A program made the position numbers and the translations under genes. A stretch of DNA of 64,000 nucleotides. It comes from Nitrosomonas sp. (GTDB lineage Bacteria; Pseudomonadota; Gammaproteobacteria; Burkholderiales; Nitrosomonadaceae). Positions within the stretch are counted from its first letter, which is position 1. Each line of letters opens with the position of its first letter. Under the pieces are notes generated by a model, which was given only the letters and a program-made list of their open reading frames with translations, did not search any database and was not told where the DNA came from. The stretch spans positions 992,001 to 1,056,000 of the forward strand of contig JADJLM010000001.1 in the NCBI GenBank assembly GCA_016710135.1, read 5' to 3'. Below, one piece after another: positions 1-9,873 of the stretch.

Positions 1-2
1 TT

Positions 3-563
3 CGTGGTGATTCATCAGGGCTTTCATTAACTGAGTACCGTCTTTGGAAAGCTTTTATACATTGCCCCATAACTTTCTGGGGTGTTCAACAAATTCGCTT
101 TATTAATAAAATTAGTAACTCCGAAGAGATGAAACCGTGGGATATTCCTGGAGGCTATAGCCGACCTATTCCTCGTAGAATAGCTGAATCAGCTGGAATC
201 CCACGCAATACTTTTGGAATAACTAAAAAAGCAAGCGCGGTTGATTCAACCGAATTTTTAAGCGCTAATACTTTGCAAAATTACCGTACTTGGTTAATTA
301 ACCATCGCTCTGAATGGTTTAAACGCGGGCGAATTCCACCTATCGTTAATCAACATTATGAACAAGTTATAGAAAAAATATACTACTTTATCCAGTACGT
401 GTTATTGAAAATGCCTTATTTTTGGCGATTTGTTTCAAATAACTCCCTCGATAGACCTAGTCATTTCAGGAAATATGTTTTCGCATGGGCGATTGATCAG
501 GTTAAAGACCGTTATCGCTTTCATTTTGAGCAAGGTACCGATGATACGATAAATCATAAATAA
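3..563 (+). CDS. C-terminal part of an uncharacterised protein of the polysaccharide cluster
   Basis: The frame is open from the first bases of the window, so the gene starts upstream and only about 186 residues are visible; the ATG at 129 is internal. The visible part includes GLSLTEYRLW, an F-IHCP segment, ISNSEEMKPW and the motif PIPRRIAESAGIPRNTFG. I recall similar C-termini in proteins of the PP-loop/asparagine-synthase or ExsB type found in exopolysaccharide clusters, but the nucleotide-binding part is outside the window, so this stays a guess. It lies 130 bp upstream of the flippase gene on the same strand and probably belongs to the same cluster. Confidence 0.6.
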   Translation, partial: RGDSSGLSLTEYRLWKAFIHCPITFWGVQQIRFINKISNSEEMKPWDIPGGYSRPIPRRIAESAGIPRNTFGITKKASAVDSTEFLSANTLQNYRTWLINHRSEWFKRGRIPPIVNQHYEQVIEKIYYFIQYVLLKMPYFWRFVSNNSLDRPSHFRKYVFAWAIDQVKDRYRFHFEQGTDDTINHK

Positions 564-692
564 AGGCACAATAATCTACTCAGATCTTAAGTTAACTCGT
601 TCAGAGATAGAATTATTATCAATATATAGGCTTCTACTTACTAACGCGTTACAACACGTTGATCGTGTTTCCTTCTTATTCATCTGAATGTA

Positions 693-2129
693 ATGACAAT
701 TCGTGAACAGGCAATTTCAGGTATCAAATGGACAGCAGGCGGAAGATTAGCTGCTCAGGCGATTACTTGGGGAATCACGCTTATCGTTATGCGGTTATTA
801 CATCCAGAAGATTATGGGTTATTGGCAATGGCCACCGTTTTTCTGGCATTTATGCTGATGCTCTCAGAAGCTGGCCTTGCGCCAGCGCTGGTACAAAAGC
901 AGGAGTTGAGTGATACTGCATTGCAACAAATTTTTGCTATTATCATCATTATAAACTTAGTTTTATGCGCGATCCTCAATTTGCTTGCGCCTCTGATAGC
1001 TGAATTCTTTGATGATGAGCGACTTATTTCAATTATTCGAGTGCTATCACTACAGTTTTTCACGGTAATAGCAATCACAATTCCTCAAGCTCTGCTTTAT
1101 CGAGAACTTAAATTCAAGCAACTCTCATTAATTGATTTTATTGCAGCCATTATTGGTAGCTTAGTTACTCTTATTTTAGCTTACTTAAATTATGGGGTTT
1201 GGGCACTCATTTATGGTAGTCTTTTGGTCAATGTGTATAAGATGATTGCATTTAATGTACTAACCCCTTTTTATATACGCCCGAAGTTTTCTTTAGGCGG
1301 TATGCGAAGTTTCCTGACTTTTGGAGGAAACATTACGCTAACACGTGTTCTTTGGTATTTCTACAATCAAGTAGATGTAATAATTGTAGGTAAAGTACTC
1401 GGTAAGGAGATATTGGGTTATTATTCAGTTGCAATGTATTTGGCATCTTTACCTGTCCAGAGAATCTCATCAGTAATCGGGCAAGTAGCATTTCCAATAT
1501 TTACAAAAGTCCAAGAAGATCAACTAAGATTTCGCAATTTTGTATTAAAGTCGATTCGTGTACTATCGCTCATTGCTTTTCCTGTATTATGGGGAATATC
1601 TAGTATTGCCTATGAGCTAGTATCCTTATTTTTGGGGGAAAAATGGCTTGCTGCAGTATTGCCATTACAATTACTAACACTAGTGATGCCATTTCGCGTT
1701 ATAGCTAATTTTCTTCCATCAGCAACAGATGCACTGGGGCATCCTCAAATCGCATTAAAAAACGTTTTGTTATCTGCAGTATTAATGCCGATCGCGCTTT
1801 TAATAGGAGTTCAATGGGGAATTACCGGCGTAGCCTTGGTTTGGGTAACTTTTTTCCCAATCATACTTTTTATTAACTATCATCGATCACTCATTGTTAT
1901 AGGATTAAGCCTTAAAGACTTACTCCATGTCCTTCTCCCAATTATGGCATCAAGTATTGGAATGTATTTTGTCGTATGGGGCGTAAATTTGTTATTAGGA
2001 AATAATCTAAATAAATTACTTGAACTCGCTATCATGATTATCTCTGGTGCTTTAGTTTATTATGGGTTAACAATAAAATTTAATAAAGCTGGCTACCTAG
2101 AATTTATCGAATTATTTAGAAAAAACTAG
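693..2129 (+). CDS. Oligosaccharide flippase (Wzx/MOP superfamily)
   Basis: A 478-residue, very hydrophobic protein with about 12-14 predicted membrane segments. It opens with MTIREQAISGIKWTAGGRLA, which is typical of the polysaccharide-export branch of the MOP superfamily (Wzx/WzxC-like). Family members move lipid-linked oligosaccharide repeat units from the inner to the outer face of the cytoplasmic membrane. The charged N-terminus followed by LLHPEDYGLLAMATVFLAF fits this family, and the length is normal (450-500). It is the first complete gene of the cluster, with the heparinase-like, asparagine-synthase-like and O-ligase genes downstream on the same strand, so export of an exopolysaccharide or glycan precursor is the likely role. 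The substrate cannot be read from the sequence. Confidence 0.88.
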   Translation: MTIREQAISGIKWTAGGRLAAQAITWGITLIVMRLLHPEDYGLLAMATVFLAFMLMLSEAGLAPALVQKQELSDTALQQIFAIIIIINLVLCAILNLLAPLIAEFFDDERLISIIRVLSLQFFTVIAITIPQALLYRELKFKQLSLIDFIAAIIGSLVTLILAYLNYGVWALIYGSLLVNVYKMIAFNVLTPFYIRPKFSLGGMRSFLTFGGNITLTRVLWYFYNQVDVIIVGKVLGKEILGYYSVAMYLASLPVQRISSVIGQVAFPIFTKVQEDQLRFRNFVLKSIRVLSLIAFPVLWGISSIAYELVSLFLGEKWLAAVLPLQLLTLVMPFRVIANFLPSATDALGHPQIALKNVLLSAVLMPIALLIGVQWGITGVALVWVTFFPIILFINYHRSLIVIGLSLKDLLHVLLPIMASSIGMYFVVWGVNLLLGNNLNKLLELAIMIISGALVYYGLTIKFNKAGYLEFIELFRKN

Positions 2130-2237
2130 CAAAATCTACTTTATGTGAATTCTATGCTTATATATCCATGAGTAAGAATAGATAACGCGTCTTCTAAGTA
2201 GGTTTATCTTTGCGGATTTCTACGCTTTATTGTTATT

Positions 2238-4493
2238 ATGTCAAAAATAAATATAAAGTACGGTTTACTACTAACTAGAATAATCGTTGTTACTCTAGTG
2301 CTAATTTGGATATGGACACCCGAATTCCTTATGTGGCACGTCAATCTGAAAACACCTTCGATTGAAATCATCACCCAATCGCGGCTTTCGCCTTCTAAAA
2401 ATGTTCTTACTGAATTAAATCGAATGGATCTTAAACCTCCATCAAATCCATTAGATGATAGTCAAATAATTAGATTTGCTGACAAAGCTTTAAATGGTAT
2501 TTTGAGCATACCAGGTTTTGATGATATTGCCGTGTCACCTATCTTTGATGCGAGTGATCTAAGTAGGGGGTCAGCTAAGCAACAACTTATATTCGCAAGC
2601 CTCATTACAGTCGATTATTTGCTTGAAGCCTATCGTATTACCAATCAAGATAAATTCTATATCGCGGCATATAAGTCAATTCAGGCTTTTTGTAATTTTG
2701 AATCATCACGTTTCCTTGATATCGGTTTCTTATGGAATGATCATGCAATAGCAGCCAGAATTCCAGTTTTAATTAAATTCTGGTCATTTTATCGTGATCG
2801 TGATGATTTTGAAGTAACTCTGGCGCGGCAGCTATTTGAATTAATTATTAGAAGTGGTCATTTATTAGCTAAACCCGAGCATTATTCGTGGAGAACAGGT
2901 CACGGTATTATTCAAAATATTGGGTTACTTCAAATAAGTGTTGCTTTCCCATTTTTACTGGAAAGTGAACACTTCAGAAATGTAGCTATTCAACGCCTTT
3001 CAGAACATTTACCTTATTATGTTAATGAAGAAGGAGTTACTTTGTTACATTCCGCAGAATATAACTACGGCGGTGTTAGACTCTTTTCAATGGTGATGCG
3101 CCTTTATACACTTAACGGACTTTCAATTCCAGAAAAATGGTGGGAAAAGTATCATAAGGCTGTAAATTTTTATGATACACTGCGGCGCCCTGATGGCACG
3201 TTACCAATGTTCGGTGATACCCGAAGTATTGCTGATTGGCTTGGTCCTCCCAAAACATTTCAGCTAGAAGATTCTGCTGCAGGTCCATTACGTCGAGAAG
3301 ATAATAAATCTGATCGAGCTGGGTTATCTTTATATCCAGAAGCTGGGTACGCAATTTGGTGGTATCCACCAGATCAAAGTATTAATTCCCAATTAAAATC
3401 ACAGCTTGTAGCAACTTGGTCTTATTTTCCAGGCCTAGGGCATAAACTAGCGGATGAGTTGAGTATTTTGATTTGGGCTAATGAGAGAAATTGGATAACG
3501 AATGTGGGTTATTGGCCATATGGGCATCCGCTTCGATTAAAAGTCGAATCTTGGGAGGGTAGTAATGCGCCTCATTTAATCGATGAAAATAAATCTTCAA
3601 CCCGCACTGCAAAATCAACTAAATTTGCTGCTAATGATGAATTTTTCTATCTAGAGATGATAAGAAATGGCCCAGAAAATTTCTCAGTGCGGCGTGAAGT
3701 GATGCAAATTGAAAAAAATATTTGGATTGTATTAGATAAATTCAATGATTCCATTCAGCGGAATACACGGACTAACTGGACTTTCTCTCCTGATTTGATA
3801 GTACGAAAAAGAGATGGAGCTAATAGCTTTATGGTTTCAGATACTCAGAAAAATCAATCAATTAGCGCTATCATTAGAACCAGCTCAGATAATGAAGCGA
3901 ATATCTTATCTGGCAGCATTGATCCATTTGCTGGGTGGGTAGTAATCGACGAAACGCCAATGCCTGCTAACACGATTGCGGTTCATTCAAATTCTGAGAA
4001 TGGCTGGCAATTAGCAATTTTTATTTTGCACGATAATGCACATTTACCCAATATAGTAAATCCAACCGTTTCATTTTCTAATACTAATCACATTGATCAA
4101 TGGCAAATTGATATATCTAATAACTGTGAGATTAACTTTTTGCTTGATCGAACCAAGGAACAAATACATTTAATTAAGAAGAATAAATCAAATAGCTCAG
4201 AATTTATGATTAATTTTACTGATATCCCTTATCCTAGGGATGAAATTTCAGCAATTAATCAGTTGGTACAATCTGCTTATGAGAAAAGTACTCGGAGGGT
4301 TCCACTTATTTCTTATCGAACGAAAGTAAGTTACCTATTACTGGTTTTATTTGTTTTTCAAGAATTTTGCCTATTATTAATTCGTAAATATTTTCTCGCT
4401 ATAACTTATTACAGGGTACAAGTAGCCGCTTTACTCTTTTGGATGGGAATGGGATTTTGGTTAATGGAATACTATTTAGTTGCTGGTAAATAA
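2238..4493 (+). CDS. Heparinase II/III-like polysaccharide lyase, membrane-anchored
   Basis: A 751-residue protein with one N-terminal membrane segment (residues about 9-32), a helical alpha/alpha-barrel-like part (about 90-340), a beta-rich heparinase II/III-like part (about 380-640), and two hydrophobic segments at the very C-terminus (about 695-745). Around residue 402 the sequence LGHKLADELSILIW aligns with the H-x-H-A-D motif of the family but lacks its second histidine, so catalysis may be altered. Family members cleave uronic-acid polymers in the periplasm or outside the cell; in exosortase-associated clusters such proteins are thought to trim the exported glycan. The cluster position supports that role; the substrate is unknown. 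Confidence 0.75.
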   Translation: MSKINIKYGLLLTRIIVVTLVLIWIWTPEFLMWHVNLKTPSIEIITQSRLSPSKNVLTELNRMDLKPPSNPLDDSQIIRFADKALNGILSIPGFDDIAVSPIFDASDLSRGSAKQQLIFASLITVDYLLEAYRITNQDKFYIAAYKSIQAFCNFESSRFLDIGFLWNDHAIAARIPVLIKFWSFYRDRDDFEVTLARQLFELIIRSGHLLAKPEHYSWRTGHGIIQNIGLLQISVAFPFLLESEHFRNVAIQRLSEHLPYYVNEEGVTLLHSAEYNYGGVRLFSMVMRLYTLNGLSIPEKWWEKYHKAVNFYDTLRRPDGTLPMFGDTRSIADWLGPPKTFQLEDSAAGPLRREDNKSDRAGLSLYPEAGYAIWWYPPDQSINSQLKSQLVATWSYFPGLGHKLADELSILIWANERNWITNVGYWPYGHPLRLKVESWEGSNAPHLIDENKSSTRTAKSTKFAANDEFFYLEMIRNGPENFSVRREVMQIEKNIWIVLDKFNDSIQRNTRTNWTFSPDLIVRKRDGANSFMVSDTQKNQSISAIIRTSSDNEANILSGSIDPFAGWVVIDETPMPANTIAVHSNSENGWQLAIFILHDNAHLPNIVNPTVSFSNTNHIDQWQIDISNNCEINFLLDRTKEQIHLIKKNKSNSSEFMINFTDIPYPRDEISAINQLVQSAYEKSTRRVPLISYRTKVSYLLLVLFVFQEFCLLLIRKYFLAITYYRVQVAALLFWMGMGFWLMEYYLVAGK

Positions 4494-4628
4494 CATATCA
4501 AAAGAGTTATTTGATACCAGATAAGTACAAATACCTTGAATAAGGTTTCTTTTTAAAATAAGAAAACTACCTATCAGATGCTATTATTCAGTTAAATTTT
4601 TATATATCACGCTTAAATTGGACTTTTA

Positions 4629-6371
4629 ATGACTATTTTTGCAGGGATCTTTGCGCGCCACTCTAACTCAGGTATTCCAAGCTCAATAATCGAAGTGTTG
4701 CAAGGAGCTATTTCCCGCTACCCTGATGATAAAAATGCATTGATTGAATATAAAAAAAATAATATTTATATCGCCAAAATTGATATCGGCGCATTAGATG
4801 AGCCTGGCTATTTTAGAGATTCCCAACTATCGGGGTTTATTGCGGGAGATCCAATATTGCAACAGAACTCTGAAAGCGCCTATTCACGTTTCGAAAGTTT
4901 GAAATTCCTAGCCTCTGATATCAGTAAGGATAAGCAGGATGTTCTTCGTAATTGTAGAGGAACTTACTGCGCCGCTATTTATGACGATGCAAGTAACAAA
5001 CTCTTTCTCATAACTGACAAAATTGGTGTGAGACCAGTTTATTTTTGGGTATATTCTGATTTTATTATTTTTGCATCTGCATTACGAATTCTTGAGTCTT
5101 TACATTTTTATCGAAAAGAAATCGATCTAAAAGGTATCACTGAAATCGCTTGCTTTGGTTATCCATTATCAGATCGAACACCATATAAAGATATTTTCTC
5201 ACTTTATGCGGGTGAGATTGTGTGTTTTGATACCGACAAAATTGAGAGAAAAAAATATTGGGATTGGAATAAATTACCCTCAAAAAGAACAGAAGATTTA
5301 CATCTTGCTAAACAACTTCATACAACTTTCATCGAGTCGATTAAAATTCGATTGAAGGATCAGAAAATTGTTGCAGCCTTTTTAAGTGGCGGCCTGGATT
5401 CACGCGCAATTGTCGCAGCGCTAAGAGAACTTAATACAGATGTATTGACCGCCAATTTTGCTCAACAGGGAAGTCAGGATCAGGTATTTGGTCAATTGGC
5501 AGCTGATTTGTTGGGTACACATCATAGCCATCTTCCTAGAGGTAAAACAACTATTGGGGATTCATATCATAAACTATCTACTACTAATTGGATAAATTCC
5601 AAAGAATACCTTTCATGGAATCCTATGAGACCGAAAGTAATCTGGTCTGGCGATGGTGGTAGTATGGGGCTTGGTCATATTTACCAAAACTCAGAAATTG
5701 TTGATGCAGCTCGAAAAAAAGATTTGGTTACTGCAATGCGGCTTTTTTTTTCTTATAATCGATGGGGCATATTCCCTAAATTACTGAAGCATACTTTCTC
5801 GAAGTCTGTAAAACAACTCCTTGCAGACGGTATTCACACTGAGTTAGATTCGATTCAACCTGAAGATCTAGGTCGTAAATTTTACTTATTTTTACTTCTT
5901 AATGATCAGCGTCGTCATATGGTTGAGCACTTTGAGAATATCGATTTGGATCGTATTGAATTTGAATTGCCTTTTTTTGATGCTAATTTTATAGCTGAAA
6001 TAGTACAGCAACCGATTGATCGATTCCTTCGACATGTTTTTTATCTCGACTGGCTAGAGCAATTCAGTTCCAAGGTTCTGGAAATACCATGGCAGGCCTA
6101 TCCAGGCCATGTTCCTTGCCCCTTACCTATACCAGAGAATCTAGAGTATCAGTGGGAATCAACCCAGGAAGATAAAAAGCAAGATATCAATCTAGCCTTA
6201 CAATTCGCAGATTTGTTTAGCCAGAATCATGAATTTATGTCTAGTTACATCAACAAATTTTACTTCCAATTATGGAAACTATCTTTACAGTGGGGTAATA
6301 GTAATTCTAATCGATCATATTTTGTACGATTCCCTGCGGTTCTATATCGATATTGGGCTAAGGTACAATAA
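4629..6371 (+). CDS. Asparagine-synthase-like protein lacking the N-terminal nucleophile cysteine
   Basis: A 580-residue protein with the two-domain layout of glutamine-dependent asparagine synthetase: an N-terminal Ntn-type glutaminase-like domain (1 to about 210) and a C-terminal PP-loop ATP pyrophosphatase domain (about 225-480) carrying SGGLDS at about residues 252-257. The canonical start is M-C-G-I, with Cys2 as the glutaminase nucleophile. Here the start is MTIFAGIF, with alanine where the cysteine should be, so glutamine hydrolysis is not expected. Such proteins are common in exopolysaccharide clusters, where they are thought to modify sugars or link amino groups rather than make asparagine. 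The neighbours agree with that. The true substrate is unknown. Confidence 0.8.
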   Translation: MTIFAGIFARHSNSGIPSSIIEVLQGAISRYPDDKNALIEYKKNNIYIAKIDIGALDEPGYFRDSQLSGFIAGDPILQQNSESAYSRFESLKFLASDISKDKQDVLRNCRGTYCAAIYDDASNKLFLITDKIGVRPVYFWVYSDFIIFASALRILESLHFYRKEIDLKGITEIACFGYPLSDRTPYKDIFSLYAGEIVCFDTDKIERKKYWDWNKLPSKRTEDLHLAKQLHTTFIESIKIRLKDQKIVAAFLSGGLDSRAIVAALRELNTDVLTANFAQQGSQDQVFGQLAADLLGTHHSHLPRGKTTIGDSYHKLSTTNWINSKEYLSWNPMRPKVIWSGDGGSMGLGHIYQNSEIVDAARKKDLVTAMRLFFSYNRWGIFPKLLKHTFSKSVKQLLADGIHTELDSIQPEDLGRKFYLFLLLNDQRRHMVEHFENIDLDRIEFELPFFDANFIAEIVQQPIDRFLRHVFYLDWLEQFSSKVLEIPWQAYPGHVPCPLPIPENLEYQWESTQEDKKQDINLALQFADLFSQNHEFMSSYINKFYFQLWKLSLQWGNSNSNRSYFVRFPAVLYRYWAKVQ

Positions 6372-6432
6372 ATTGCTAACTAGTTGGTTAGAGTTTTCAA
6401 CTAAATCGCTTCAATAGATCAATGATTGGCTC

Positions 6433-7764
6433 ATGAGAGATATATTAGTTACGATTATTTTCTTTGGAGCCTTGCCTCTTGCTTTTAAGAAACCTCAGAT
6501 TGGGGTTTATTTATGGGCTTGGATTGGGTATATGAACCCGCATCGGTTAGGGTGGGGGTTTGCATATAATTTCCCTTTTGGAGTCATTGCGGCAGCTGCC
6601 ATTATTTTATCGCTTATTATTGCTCGTAAAAATATTACTTATTTTTGGTCACCAATTTTTAGCCTTTTAATTATTCTAAATATCTGGTTTCTAATTACCA
6701 CTTTTTTTTCTATACAACCGGATATTTCTTGGACTCAGTGGGAAAAGATTATCAAAATACAATTAATTGCTTTGATGATACCTTGGATAATTAATGATAA
6801 AGAGAAAATTCATAATTTTATTTGGGTTATCGCTTTATCAATAGGTTACTATGGTATCAAAGGCGGTGTATTTACGCTAACAACGGGGGGTAGTCAACAC
6901 GTATTAGGTCCGGCAGGAAGTTTTATCTCTGGCAATACAGAAATTGGCTTAGCATTGGTTTCAGTGCTTCCATTATTTTGGTATTTGTACCTTAATACAA
7001 TACAACCATGGTTACGATCTGGTCTTGTTTTTGCAATGATACTAATCCCTGTAGCCATTCTGGGCACTCAATCGCGCGGTGCATTATTGGCAATTGTGGC
7101 TATTAGTACTTTTCTTTGGTTGAAAAGTCGGAAGAAGCTTGCTCCATTCATTATAATTATTGTATTTTCACCGCTTCTATATAGTTTTATGCCAGATTCT
7201 TGGCATCAACGGATGGGGACAATTAATAGTTCAGAAGATGAAAGAGATAGTTCAGCTAAAGGACGATTACTGGCTTGGGAATTTGCTACTAAACTCGCGT
7301 TAGCACGCCCATTGGGTGGAGGATTTGATTGTTTTACCAAAGAAAATTATTTGACTTATGCTCCTGATATTGTTGCAGAGGGGGGGAGATATCAAGATGC
7401 GCATAGTATTTATTTTGAGATACTTGGTGAGCATGGTTTTATTGGTTTAGCGATTTACTTAAGCCTGCTCATCGTTGCTTGGAGATTAGCTAGTAAAATT
7501 ATAAAAATTTCTAAAACATCGTTATTGAATAAGTGGGCATATGATCTTGCTTCTATGATCCAAGTTAGTATTGTAGGGTATGCTGTTGGTGGTGCTTTCC
7601 TAGGATTGTCATATTTCGACCTTCTTTATCACTACTTTGTTATATTGGCGGTTTTATTAAGAGTAGTGCAACAGTCAGTTTCGGAGACTACGCCTACCAA
7701 AATAACTGATCAAGAACACTCGATTCTAAAAAATGCCAAAATTACCAGCAAGGCACCAATTTGA
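6433..7764 (+). CDS. Probable O-glycosylation ligase of the exosortase A system (Wzy/WaaL-type)
   Basis: A 443-residue membrane protein with 10-12 hydrophobic segments. The N-terminus (MRDILVTIIFFGALPLAFKK, then YLWAWIGYMNPHRLGWG) matches the recurring start of exosortase-A-associated O-glycosylation ligases. The O-antigen ligase/polymerase region lies around residues 210-380, including a periplasmic part with GRLLAWEFA and QDAHSIYFEILGEHG. These enzymes transfer or polymerise lipid-linked glycans on the periplasmic side. The gene overlaps the next one by 32 bp, which suggests co-translation. It is the best single pointer that this cluster serves a PEP-CTERM/exosortase type envelope system; no exosortase or PEP-CTERM gene is visible in the window. 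Confidence 0.85.
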   Translation: MRDILVTIIFFGALPLAFKKPQIGVYLWAWIGYMNPHRLGWGFAYNFPFGVIAAAAIILSLIIARKNITYFWSPIFSLLIILNIWFLITTFFSIQPDISWTQWEKIIKIQLIALMIPWIINDKEKIHNFIWVIALSIGYYGIKGGVFTLTTGGSQHVLGPAGSFISGNTEIGLALVSVLPLFWYLYLNTIQPWLRSGLVFAMILIPVAILGTQSRGALLAIVAISTFLWLKSRKKLAPFIIIIVFSPLLYSFMPDSWHQRMGTINSSEDERDSSAKGRLLAWEFATKLALARPLGGGFDCFTKENYLTYAPDIVAEGGRYQDAHSIYFEILGEHGFIGLAIYLSLLIVAWRLASKIIKISKTSLLNKWAYDLASMIQVSIVGYAVGGAFLGLSYFDLLYHYFVILAVLLRVVQQSVSETTPTKITDQEHSILKNAKITSKAPI

Positions 7765-8506
7765 GGAAAAATGGCGCAAGCTGTTTGAAAAATTTGCAAC
7801 AAATGCAGAAGATGATGCGGGGATTGCAGGTTGGTCTGTTACTGGATTAGAAACACGGTTACGCAATTTTTCACAAATCTGGAGAAATCATAATGTTCTT
7901 CAGCAACAAGGAATATGGCTTGATCTTGGTTGTGGTGCAGGAACTTACTCTAAATTTCTTGTAGATCAAGGGATGTGCGTTATCGGTTTAGATTATTCTT
8001 ACCCTACCTTAAAAAAAGCGAAATTAAGAGGCTATGCCTCAATCGCTTGGTGTGTCGCAGATGCAACCCAAATCCCGCTACGTGCCAATAGTTTTGATGG
8101 CGCTATTTGTTTTGGTGTAACGCAAGCGCTTCAAAATTCTAGCGCTGTAGTTTCCGAATTAGCTCTAGCTACCAAGGAGGGGGGGGAAGTTTGGATTGAT
8201 GCCTTAAATCAATGGTGCATTATTCATGTCGCTGAATGCATTCTGCGCTGGCTACAAAGAAAACCAAGACATCTTCGGTATGAAACACCGCGTAATATAA
8301 TTAACTTAATGAGAAAACATAATCTGAAGAATATTCAGCTATATTGGCTACCGATGTTCCCAGCACGATTGTATCGTTTTCAGTGGATGCTAGAAGCGCC
8401 ATTTGCGAAATGGATTTTTAAGCATGTTCCATTCATGGGTAGTGTATTTTGTCACGCATTTATCATTACCGCTGAAAAATCTTTACCAAATGATATCAAA
8501 CCATGA
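7733..8506 (+). CDS. Class I SAM-dependent methyltransferase
   Basis: A 257-residue protein with motif I LDLGCGAGTYSKFL at about residues 63-76, an acidic end to the next strand (VIGLDYS) and CVADATQIPLRANSFDGAIC as motif II/post-motif region. This is a Rossmann-fold methyltransferase of the UbiE/Methyltransf_11 type. It probably methylates a sugar or lipid carrier in the polysaccharide pathway, because it overlaps the O-ligase gene and precedes a polysaccharide deacetylase gene. The start ATG lies inside the end of the preceding gene. A run of eight G (8179-8186) encodes the Gly-Gly of KEGGEVW and is a possible slippage site. The substrate cannot be deduced. Confidence 0.82.
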   Translation: MPKLPARHQFEEKWRKLFEKFATNAEDDAGIAGWSVTGLETRLRNFSQIWRNHNVLQQQGIWLDLGCGAGTYSKFLVDQGMCVIGLDYSYPTLKKAKLRGYASIAWCVADATQIPLRANSFDGAICFGVTQALQNSSAVVSELALATKEGGEVWIDALNQWCIIHVAECILRWLQRKPRHLRYETPRNIINLMRKHNLKNIQLYWLPMFPARLYRFQWMLEAPFAKWIFKHVPFMGSVFCHAFIITAEKSLPNDIKP

Positions 8507-8530
8507 CAGTCATAGCTCAATTGCATTAAA

Positions 8531-9499
8531 ATGAAATCGTATCTGAAATTACTACCGTCTATTTTTTCACCTGCTGGGAAACGAGCGAAGCTATCCATTG
8601 TGATTTATCACCGTGTTTTGCTTGAACCCGACCTATTGCTCGGTCAGAAAGGTGATATTACAAGCTTCGATAAGCATCTGCGGATTTTGTCTCAAAATTT
8701 TAATATTGTTCCATTATCCCAAGCGGTGAGCATGCTTAAAACAAATATACTACCAAGTCGAGCAGTTTGTATTACATTTGATGACGGATACGCTGATAAT
8801 GCAGAAATTGCATTACCAATTCTAAAAAAATATTCTGCGGTGGCTACTTTCTTTGTTTCAGCTGGCGTAATTGACGGTGGAAGAATGTGGAATGATACGA
8901 TTATAGAATCAATTCGCCATGCTCAAGGAGATATACTAGACCTTACCCAGCTCGGTATGGGAAATCATTCGATAAAGTCCCTGGCTGAACGTCAGAAAGT
9001 ATTAATCTTATTAATTGAGAAGCTAAAATATATGCCTCAAGAACAAAGACAAGAAATTGTAGACAAGTTAAGCGCACTCATCGCGGCAAAATTACCAGAC
9101 GATCTAATGATGACATCAGATCCAAGTTAGACAACTACATCGTGAAGGAATGGAAATCGGTGCACATACCATAAGCCATCCAATTCTTGCTAGAATCGAA
9201 AATCCAATCGCTTATAATGAAATCGCTGAAGGAAAAAAAATGCTTGAAGAAATAATCAAAGCACCTGTTAATTTATTTGCGTACCCAAATGGTAAGCCGA
9301 ACAAAGATTATCAGCTTGATCATGTCAAAATGGTAAAAGAAATAGGATTTGATGCAGCAGTGTCAACCGCATGGGGTGCTGCTCAATCAGACGATAATAT
9401 CTATCAATTACCTAGATTCACCCTTGGGATGTAAACGAAGGTTCTTTTGTATTACGCATGACACGAAATATGTTCCAAAAGATTGAAGTAGCTTACTAA
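8531..9499 (+). pseudogene. Polysaccharide deacetylase, interrupted by two compensating frameshifts
   Basis: NodB-type deacetylase sequence is read in three pieces. The first (8531-9130) contains the metal-site motif TFDDGYADN and the strand VIYHRV. The second (frame of 9150-9434) contains GAHTISHP, the H-x3-H metal ligands, and the LFAYPNG motif. The third runs from about 9424 to the stop at 9497-9499. One extra C at 9122-9123 breaks piece one; removing it gives D-Q-V-R-Q-L-H-R-E-G-M. One missing C in the run at 9421-9423 breaks piece two; adding it gives T-P-W-D-V-N-E-G-S-F. With both repaired a single protein of about 322 residues results. In the exosortase A cluster this enzyme would de-N-acetylate the glycan. 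Whether it is dead or merely mis-sequenced cannot be told here. Confidence 0.8.
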
Positions 9500-9753
9500 C
9501 TAATTATCATTTATTGAGTCTTAAAAACATCACTATTTCAACTAAGGAGATAATTCAGTTCGACTGATGATACTATCTGTAATGATTTGATTATTATCAA
9601 ATTCAACTTTTCTTCCTGAGCCAATGAGGTATTTCTGAGATGACAATTGTAATTCAATTTGCCCATCGGTAATTGCAATCTCGCTTCCCTTATTTTGTAT
9701 TCTAATATTAAACTGAGTACCCATATTAATTATGCGAGTACTCCCAATAATTA

Positions 9754-9768
9754 GTCGATCCTGAAATA
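9754..9768 (+). repeat. IS left terminal inverted repeat
   Basis: The sequence GTCGATCCTGAAATA lies directly after the TA at 9752-9753. It pairs with the right end at 11260-11274 through TCCTGAAA plus scattered matches (11 of 15). Confidence 0.65.
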
Positions 9769-9873
9769 TCCACAAGCACTTGATTCTATGCAGCAAAGAT
9801 CTTTCTTTTGATGAGCATAACGACCAGGAATGTTAAAATAGCATCCTATTTCTGGTCGAAATGGTGATTAAAA

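Noticed and set aside
653..669. Stem-loop AACACG-TTGAT-CGTGTT before the flippase gene
   Set aside because: Only six pairs and no real T run; too weak to call a terminator or operator.
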